DNA of 64,000 nt. Source: Chrysaora quinquecirrha. Lineage: Eukaryota > Cnidaria > Scyphozoa > Semaeostomeae > Pelagiidae. Made by a program: the position numbers and the translations under genes. Below the pieces are notes generated by a model. The model saw nothing but the letters and a program-made list of their open reading frames with translations. It had not been told where the DNA came from and did no database searches. Shown here in pieces: positions 58,401 through 64,000 of this stretch; the first letter of the stretch is position 1, and each line of letters opens with the position of its first letter. The stretch is from contig JACTAT010000016.1 in NCBI GenBank assembly GCA_014526335.1, forward strand, positions 352,770 to 416,769, in the 5' to 3' direction.

Positions 58401-59915
58401 CAGCTGCCGACATGTTAGGTATCAATAACAGTTAGGGGGTTGCTAACTGCGAGCAAATGCCGAGAGAAAGTGCTTCCTTACCAGCTAATCGTATCTGTAT
58501 ATGCCAGTTTGCCAGGCATAACAGATACAAACGCACAACAGCAAACAGGATGGAGATACAACACACGGGGTCGCCAAGACTGCCTTAATGTCTAAATTAG
58601 AGGTTTAGTCCTATTTCAAACTGTAAAGCGCTCTAGAGTGCATTATCAAATTAGTCTCAAATTATACAGTGTATTCGAGAATCAAACTGGCAAATGATTA
58701 CAATGTTGTTGTTCAACAGCTGAGAAGGTTGCGTTTCAAGGCATTTTAGAGTTCAAATTTTCAAAATTTTTCCGGGGGAGCATGCCCCCGGACCCCTCTT
58801 GCATGTGTGTCCCCAATTTCTGTATGATGTTCTATGATTCAAGCATAATATTCCTGGCCTGACAGTTGTGTGTTAAGCATGGGAAACAAAAGAAGTTCGC
58901 CAAGGAAAGAGCAACAGCCAAGCCACACCCATCTCTAAAATACAGTTCTCCCACAGTTCTCCATCTTCAAATGTAAATATCTCCTCGTTGCTTGAAAGAA
59001 TGCGCTTGAAACTTTGCAATTCTGTATTATTTCATGTCTACTTTAAGATTTTTAACATATTTCTACTGCCAATGCATGGCAAAGTAGATTTCTCACAGTT
59101 CTCCACCTGTTTTTATAGGTTTTCATCAGCTGTATTGTTTACTTACTACAGAGAGTGGAGAACTGTCAGAAAACGAACTCAGAAGGAATGACAAAAATGG
59201 AAAATTATTTTATAACATGAAATGCCGCCAGAAATGTATTGTCGGATAGCGAGAAGTTTGGGAAAAATATTTGGACTTGAGTGATTCCACTTTTAAGTGG
59301 TAGACAATGATGGAGAACGAGAACTGTCAGTTTCTTAGATGTCAAGCTCTCTCCTCCGCAGCGGCAGACGCATCGCTTGAATTGTGGTCTACACAACGGT
59401 TCTAAAGATGCATTTGAATGATAAAGGTATTGCTTCTGGAGCTGAAAATGTGTACCGTTGCCTCTTATGATTTTGCGATGTTGGAAAGTGAATTACGGCC
59501 TTTTTCAAAGGATTCCTTCACTTTTCAATGAATTTTCACATTTTGCAAAATTTTGGCCCTGACCCCCCAAAGCCCCCCAAAATATAAAGTCATTCCTCCA
59601 ATTTACAATAAACATCACTTGAGCCTTTTGAGTCTTTCCATTCTTGAGAAAAACACAATTTTAGATTTCTGCTCTTGCTCAGACAATCCTCGCCAAAAAT
59701 ATTGGGGACAGTATGTTATAAGTATGTTTTACCTTAAAAACCCCGTCCCATTACAACATATTTGGGTAATAAGACCCCCCTCCCCCCCGAATCAATGTTG
59801 GGACCACTGTCAACATTGATTTCACCAACATTGAGTCGGGGGGAGGGGGGTATGCGTCTTTAGAGCGAGAATTTTACAAAAGTTCGAAGTGTCCCAGCCT
59901 TTTTGGCGAGGATTG
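52429..59915. repeat. 1.32-kb tandem array: palindromic module H and spacer S
   Basis: Module H (about 231 bp) has inverted ends CAATCCTCGCCAAAAA and TTTTTGGCGAGGATTG and an inner palindrome around CAATGTTGGGACCACTGTCA and TGATTTCACCAACATTGAGT. H starts at 52429, 53751, 55073, 56391, 57714 and 59684. Spacers S (about 1.09 kb) lie between. Periods are 1322, 1322, 1318, 1323 and 1970 bp. Copies differ by a few bases, mainly in poly-C/G and poly-A length. The recurring ORFs (67 and 124-125 codons) are unsupported. The array begins and ends with H. Confidence 0.95.
58189..58920. mobile_element. CAGGGCCGTAGC-type insertion in the last spacer
   Basis: The spacer is intact to GATCTTCACAACAGA, then CAGGGCCGTAGCTACGGGGG begins, the usual start of hAT-like elements. 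Toward the right is CCGGGGGAGCATGCCCCCGG, a hairpin common near the end of such elements. The right terminus is missing or diverged, and the spacer resumes near 58938. The last spacer part is also more diverged than the others. Confidence 0.65.
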
Positions 59916-60647
59916 CAGGTCCCAACGACCAGGTTACAGCGACAATTGTCCGTGTGTCCTATCGTCTTCGAAAATCTTGACGAACGAATTTAAGTTTCTG
60001 CAGCCGGTCGTACAAAACTTTCTCGAATTTTGTGCATCAGATTGCATGGACCATTGTTAATGTATCATCCATGCGACGTTTCTTCCAGCCAATGGGAACA
60101 GCTCGTTTATTTCCCATGATTTCTTTCTACTAAACCCTGGAATTTTAAACTTGCCAGTTGTTGATTTGTCACAGAAATATACAAGTGATTCATAAGAGCA
60201 GTACAAACCTGAAGCGATTTTTAACTGTTTAGTCGCTGTGACCTTTGCTGCAGCTTGTTCCCTAGTGTGTAAAAACCGTTAGGAAGAAAACTTCACGTAG
60301 TTTCTTAGAACCGACCATGTCTTTATGCACTCTTTAAATTTGACTTGCTTTGTGTAAAAATATTATTTGTCATGATATTTGGTCAGGATTATAGGTTACC
60401 CATCTGAAAGTGGGTAAACTCAAAACTTGTATTTTAATTGTTTTCAAAGTCTAGAATTTATTCAGTTGTAAATCCAGTTAATGTCTCAATGTTGACATTT
60501 TTCATAACTGATGTAATATTTTCTTCATATAAAAAGAAATTAGATAATATATAAGTGAATTTGTTTTTCTTGTTTTCTCACTTAAAGCAAAAATTCTAAA
60601 ATAATCACAAGACATAACATACATCAGGGTTAGATACTTTACAAAAT

Positions 60648-61590
60648 TCAGCAAAACACAACTTGCTTTCTTGGCCCTCTAAAATCATAATAAAACCTAT
60701 TTGTATGTTCTGGTGGTTCATAAATATGCTTATTAGGAGGTGGCTTAGGTGCATATTGTTCCTTGAGTTCCTCTAGCTCCTTGCCCTCTTCTAGACCTTT
60801 TACTACATTTTGCAAGTATAACTTTAGCTCCATGCCTTTTCTTGACTGAAGTTTTCTCCCAGGGGTGTCCAGAATATATCTGTCAAAGCCTCCTGCCTTA
60901 TCTATGCATCTCAATGCATGAGTTGTTACTCTAAGCGTAAAGCTCTCATTCAGAATTTTACTTTGCAGTGTTGCAGTTTGAACATTTGGCTTCCACAAAT
61001 GATTCACTCTGAAAAAAGATGGAAAAATAATTTTAAAACCTCGAAAGGATATTAAATATAGTAGTGTTTTAAGTAGTTTTAGAAGTTTTTCTTTTGTCTT
61101 AGACTACCAAAAGCATTTTTCAATTGAAATAGGCAAGATCTTTTTTAGGAAATAATGATTGTGACTATGTTGAGGATGGTCCTCATAAGGATGAAGAGGA
61201 TGATGATGATGATGGTGATTGTGATGATGATGATGATGATGATGAAATTCCAGCCTGGAATTGAAAAAAATGTTGGTGATGATTTATAATGATGATACTG
61301 TGAATGGCCCTGTTATACCTTTTTCCAGACCATGTCTTATAATGCCCAAATATCATTCCCTTTCCAGCATAAAGGCCATCATGTGCTTCTGGAGGGAAAT
61401 ACCATCCTTTCTTTTTCATTGGAATCCTCTTCTCTGGATCAAATCCTTCCTCTGATCCTTTTGGATAATAAAATCCTTTACGTTTTACAGGTTCTCCTCT
61501 TTCAGTTCTGAGAATCCCTTCAGGCTCAGGCGGATAGTACCAACCTCTCCGCTTTGCCAAATTCCCAAAAAGCCTTCCAAGAGATACCAT
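60648..61590 (-). CDS. MRPL28: Mitochondrial large-subunit ribosomal protein bL28m
   Basis: Two exons on the - strand, 61590-61319 and 61008-60648, joined in phase (overhang AG + A gives R): 210 residues. The N-terminus MVSLGRLFGNLAKRRGWYY is basic, as expected for mitochondrial import. The bL28 core reads IFGHYKTWSGK then RVNHLWKPNVQTATLQSKIL, followed by FTLRVTTHALRCIDKAGGFD and RYILDTPGRKLQSRKGMELK. The GK-R-x-H-x-W-x-PN-x-Q motif and the ALRCIDKAGG helix are the family hallmarks. It acts in the mitoribosomal large subunit. An AATAAA (- strand) lies at 60457-60462. It is head-to-head with the gene at 61987. Confidence 0.93.
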
Positions 61591-61986
61591 TTTGAGAAAT
61601 TGTGGCTACCTAGGCCAAAAATGAAACTGAGGTCTGGTATGTAAAAGAGGCTAGCGACTTCACTTTGGCAACAAGAAAAATGAACAAAAGAACAACACAT
61701 AAACTGAAGTAGGTTGAAAATGACTCTCTGTTCCTTCCAAAATGCATCACATAGAAGTAAAGCGTTGGTATTTACGATTTTAACGAATAAAGTTTATGTT
61801 ATAGATGAAAAATGCCCAAGTCAAAGAGAAAACACCTTGACCCTAATATTATTGACATTGTGTATTGACTGGACGCTGTTGTGGTGTGGACTGGACAAGC
61901 CTATATAGACTAATAAGGCAATAGGGTCTAACTAGAGCTGGCTGCATACGCTACTTTTTAAATTTATTACTGATTCTCGCTTCAAG
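61591..61986. promoter_or_regulatory. Divergent (bidirectional) promoter interval
   Basis: 396 bp separate the start codons of bL28m (-) and the next gene (+). No TATA box or motif cluster stands out. The geometry alone suggests a shared promoter, as is common for mitochondrial ribosomal protein genes. Confidence 0.55.
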
Positions 61987-63368
61987 ATGAAGAACTCCAG
62001 CTTCAGAAACAGTTCTGAGTCAATGAGTGTTAAGAAGGAGATAGAAATGCTTGTCAAAATGTCCAAAATTGAATATCAAGATGCTTCTAATTCAAATAAA
62101 GATCTTTTAAGAAATGACACTAAAACACATGGCAAAAAGATCTCCCATAATCTACGCTTGAAAGGGAAGGAAATACTTGAAGTTGATGGAACTGAAAGAA
62201 GAAGAAGTAGTGCCAAGAATTTGACATCTGTTGCCAATAGAAAAGTTACAAAAGAATCATCAAGGAAGGATGAAAATGTTGATAGTAGTTTGACAGATAT
62301 GACTATGGGACCAAATCTTTCTGAGGAAACATTGGATTTGAATGTCATCATGAAGGGGCATGGCTTGATAAAGACAGAAAAGCAACAGAAAGAGAAGTTT
62401 GATTTCAGTTTTCAGGTATATTATTTTGAAGCGAGTTGGAGGAATAAAGTTTTCAGCTTAATAGCTGAAGCATATTCTTCTGAATCAGAAGTGTATTGTA
62501 TTGTTGGGCTGGACTGCAGCTGTATGGGAAGCAGTAACAGGGTTCCCAAACCAGCAAGAAGATCTTTAACCAAAAACATGGCAGGCCCATAGAAAGTGAG
62601 GAGCTGGAAGGTTTGGAATCTCCAAATATTTAAAAAAAACAGTAGTTTGGTGTAAGGGATCAGGTCCATGGTGTGGCTAAAGCCAGCCTTATGTTGACAT
62701 TGTGCACAATCAGAAGTTGTTGCCAACTGCTAATCGACAATTTTTAAAACTAATTTATGTTATGGCAACTGACCTGTCAACATAAGTGCTCTGGCAACTA
62801 GTTGGCAAAAATAGTTCCTTTTTGAGGGTAACTAATCAGCACACATTTCTAGTTAAATTAAGTTTTTAATGTTATACTTTTGCAATAAGCTGACAATTGG
62901 TTCCAGTCAGTTGCAGTCAACCTGAGCAGTCTTGCATTAGTGATCAACTGTATCTGATAAGTTCTGTTTAGTTGTTGATAAGTTGACTAAACAGTTACAA
63001 CTAATTGGTGCTATTTCTATTGTATCATTGATTGACGTAAGCATGGCTCAAAAAGTCTAATATTTCAGAAGGTTTTCCTTGCCTAATAAGACCATAAGAA
63101 AGTAAGTGGTTGAAATCGTTTGCCTTCTTCCTGAAGTTTTGTACCACCCAATGTCACTTTCTTTTCTACAGGATGGACCTAATGTTGACAAGCTATTGTC
63201 TGAGCTCTTTTATCCTGATGAGCAAGTATCAGAAAGGAGACCTGCAATTCTTGCTGCTACAAATACAACTAAATCAATTGCCTTGGAGCCAAGGAAAAAA
63301 GTGGCCAAACCAAAAACGCCATCAAGACCGATTCACTCAAGGAAGAAAAAAGAGAAATTATCTGAAAG
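61987..63368 (+). CDS. Uncharacterised protein, 5' two exons
   Basis: Exon 61987-62415 (143 codons, phase 0, donor GTATAT) and exon 63172-63368 (65 codons plus two bases; acceptor CTTTTCTACAG, donor GTACTC). The protein is hydrophilic, lysine- and serine-rich: MKNSSFRNSSESMSVKKEIE, later KEKFDFSFQ then DGPNVDKLLSELFYPDEQVS, ending in a very basic stretch (RKKVAKPKTPSRPIHSRKKK). The conserved-looking part is around LLSELFYPDEQ. The basic composition suggests a nuclear or nucleic-acid-binding protein, but I recognise no family. Later exons were not found before the window end. Confidence 0.65.
62420..63165. other. Intron of the uncharacterised gene
   Basis: No repeat boundary recognised. It contains several AACTGACC..GTCAACATAAG-like words, but nothing definable. 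Confidence 0.4.
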
Positions 63369-63589
63369 GTACTCTTTCCTTTTTTGATAGATTTTTTTCA
63401 TCCATATTAAAAAGCAAGAAGAAGTTGATCCATCTTGTTGTATTGAACACTCAAATCATACGATCATCCCAAAAATCTAAAATTTCCTAATTGCCTGATC
63501 ATCGAGATTATGGTATAGCAATTGTCATAGGATTTAGCACACAAGGCAGTCAATCATGAATGAAGAAATATGGCGGGTATTAGATCATC

Positions 63590-63720
63590 CCTGTAAGTTA
63601 TTATGATCACCGCTTATCATGAAAAGACTTTGATGTCTATTCGGGCAACATTTCAGAAGAGCTCTGTCTCTCATCATTAGGCAATGATATATATGATATT
63701 ATTCTCGTATTTATTTCATT
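63590..63720. repeat. Dispersed repeat shared with BAK intron 2
   Basis: ATGATCACCGCTTATCATGA then GACTTTGATGTCTATTCGGG and a TTAGGCAATGATA end align with 51058-51150 (ATAATCACCGCTTTTCATGA ... TTGGGCAATGAGAA). The copies are diverged; the class is unknown. Confidence 0.6.
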
Positions 63721-64000
63721 ACTCGGAGGAAAGAATTCCAGGAATCTTGTACCGTGGCTGATTTGGACAACTTAGCTTCGTAACTTCTCAAAGTTAAGAC
63801 TGCCGGCAACACTAGCGGCAAGACAATCTTTCCAGGCTGAAACGACTTCAATTTTGATATTCACGCTGATAAGAAGTGTACGTTTGACGTCGCCACGAAA
63901 TTGTAATTCAAGATAGCTAGCTCCATTGACTTAACGATGTATTTTCTAAATGTCCAAAAGAAGAAATGCTATTACAAGTCACCGAGGCAATTTTTTCAAA

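Larger units (their letters stand above)
52410..60263. mobile_element. Older TIR element hosting the palindrome-spacer array
   Basis: AGGGAACAGGTCGCAGCCA at 52410 and, in reverse complement, AGGGAACAAGCTGCAGCAA ending at 60263 are imperfect inverted ends (about 17 of 19-20 match). The array described next begins 19 bp inside the left end. The right arm (59916-60263) is unique sequence. Target duplication not evident, so the outer boundary is tentative. Confidence 0.5.

Noticed and set aside
53620..59819. Recurring 67- and 124-125-codon ORFs in each 1.32-kb unit
   Set aside because: They are conserved only because the whole units are near-identical; the longer frame runs through the palindromic module, varies with poly-C length and shows no domain.

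Overview
The window is animal nuclear DNA. Its genes are split by GT-AG introns, it is AT-rich, and it is crowded with short transposable elements, SINEs and minisatellites. The genes (an ANKS1-type SAM-SAM-PTB adaptor, a BAK-type BCL-2 protein, a TSSK-like kinase, mitochondrial ribosomal protein bL28m and a single-exon rhodopsin-class GPCR) are all metazoan. The repeat style and the intronless divergent GPCR suggest a cnidarian, probably an anthozoan such as a coral. That placement is inference from overall character, not a proof.

Layout. 1-8.2 kb is repeat-rich and has no clear gene: a ~145-bp tandem repeat at the left edge, a decayed non-LTR reverse-transcriptase tail, a tRNA-derived SINE carrying a nested MITE, and a second, unrelated ~145-bp array. 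8.27-9.47 kb is a one-exon class A GPCR on the + strand. 9.5-13.8 kb holds MITEs, including a TIR-bounded palindrome built from a 22-bp minisatellite. From about 13.85 to 39.91 kb the + strand carries most of an ANKS1-like adaptor gene. Its visible exons encode a tyrosine-motif-rich linker, two SAM domains and a PTB domain. No ankyrin exon was found, so the true 5' end is probably further upstream. Inside this gene a ~3.46-kb block containing two and a part exons is tandemly duplicated (16.68-20.14 and 20.14-24.46 kb), and the extra small exons are phase-compatible.

40.39-43.21 kb on the - strand is a three-exon TSSK-like kinase, tail-to-tail with the adaptor gene and carrying an apparent one-base frameshift. 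43.2-47.5 kb shows no gene I can support. 48.35-51.62 kb (+) is a three-exon BAK-type apoptosis effector; its introns contain a ~60-bp and a 25-bp tandem repeat, and its first exon has a frame conflict. 52.41-60.26 kb is a large nested repeat: six copies of a ~231-bp palindromic module alternate with ~1.09-kb spacers (1.32-kb period), apparently inside an older TIR element, with a CAGGGCCGTAGC-type insertion in the last spacer. 60.65-61.59 kb (-) is bL28m. It is head-to-head, across 396 bp, with an unrecognised + strand gene (61.99 kb to at least 63.37 kb) that continues beyond the window or has exons I could not place.

The genes do not form a pathway. The adaptor and GPCR are signalling proteins, BAK acts at the mitochondrial outer membrane, and bL28m acts in the mitochondrial ribosome. 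The most interesting content is structural: an intragenic exon duplication, 5S-rRNA-derived SINEs, hAT-like MITEs with intact 8-bp target duplications, TIR-bounded minisatellites, and the palindrome-spacer array. All identities come from reading the sequence; no database search was run.
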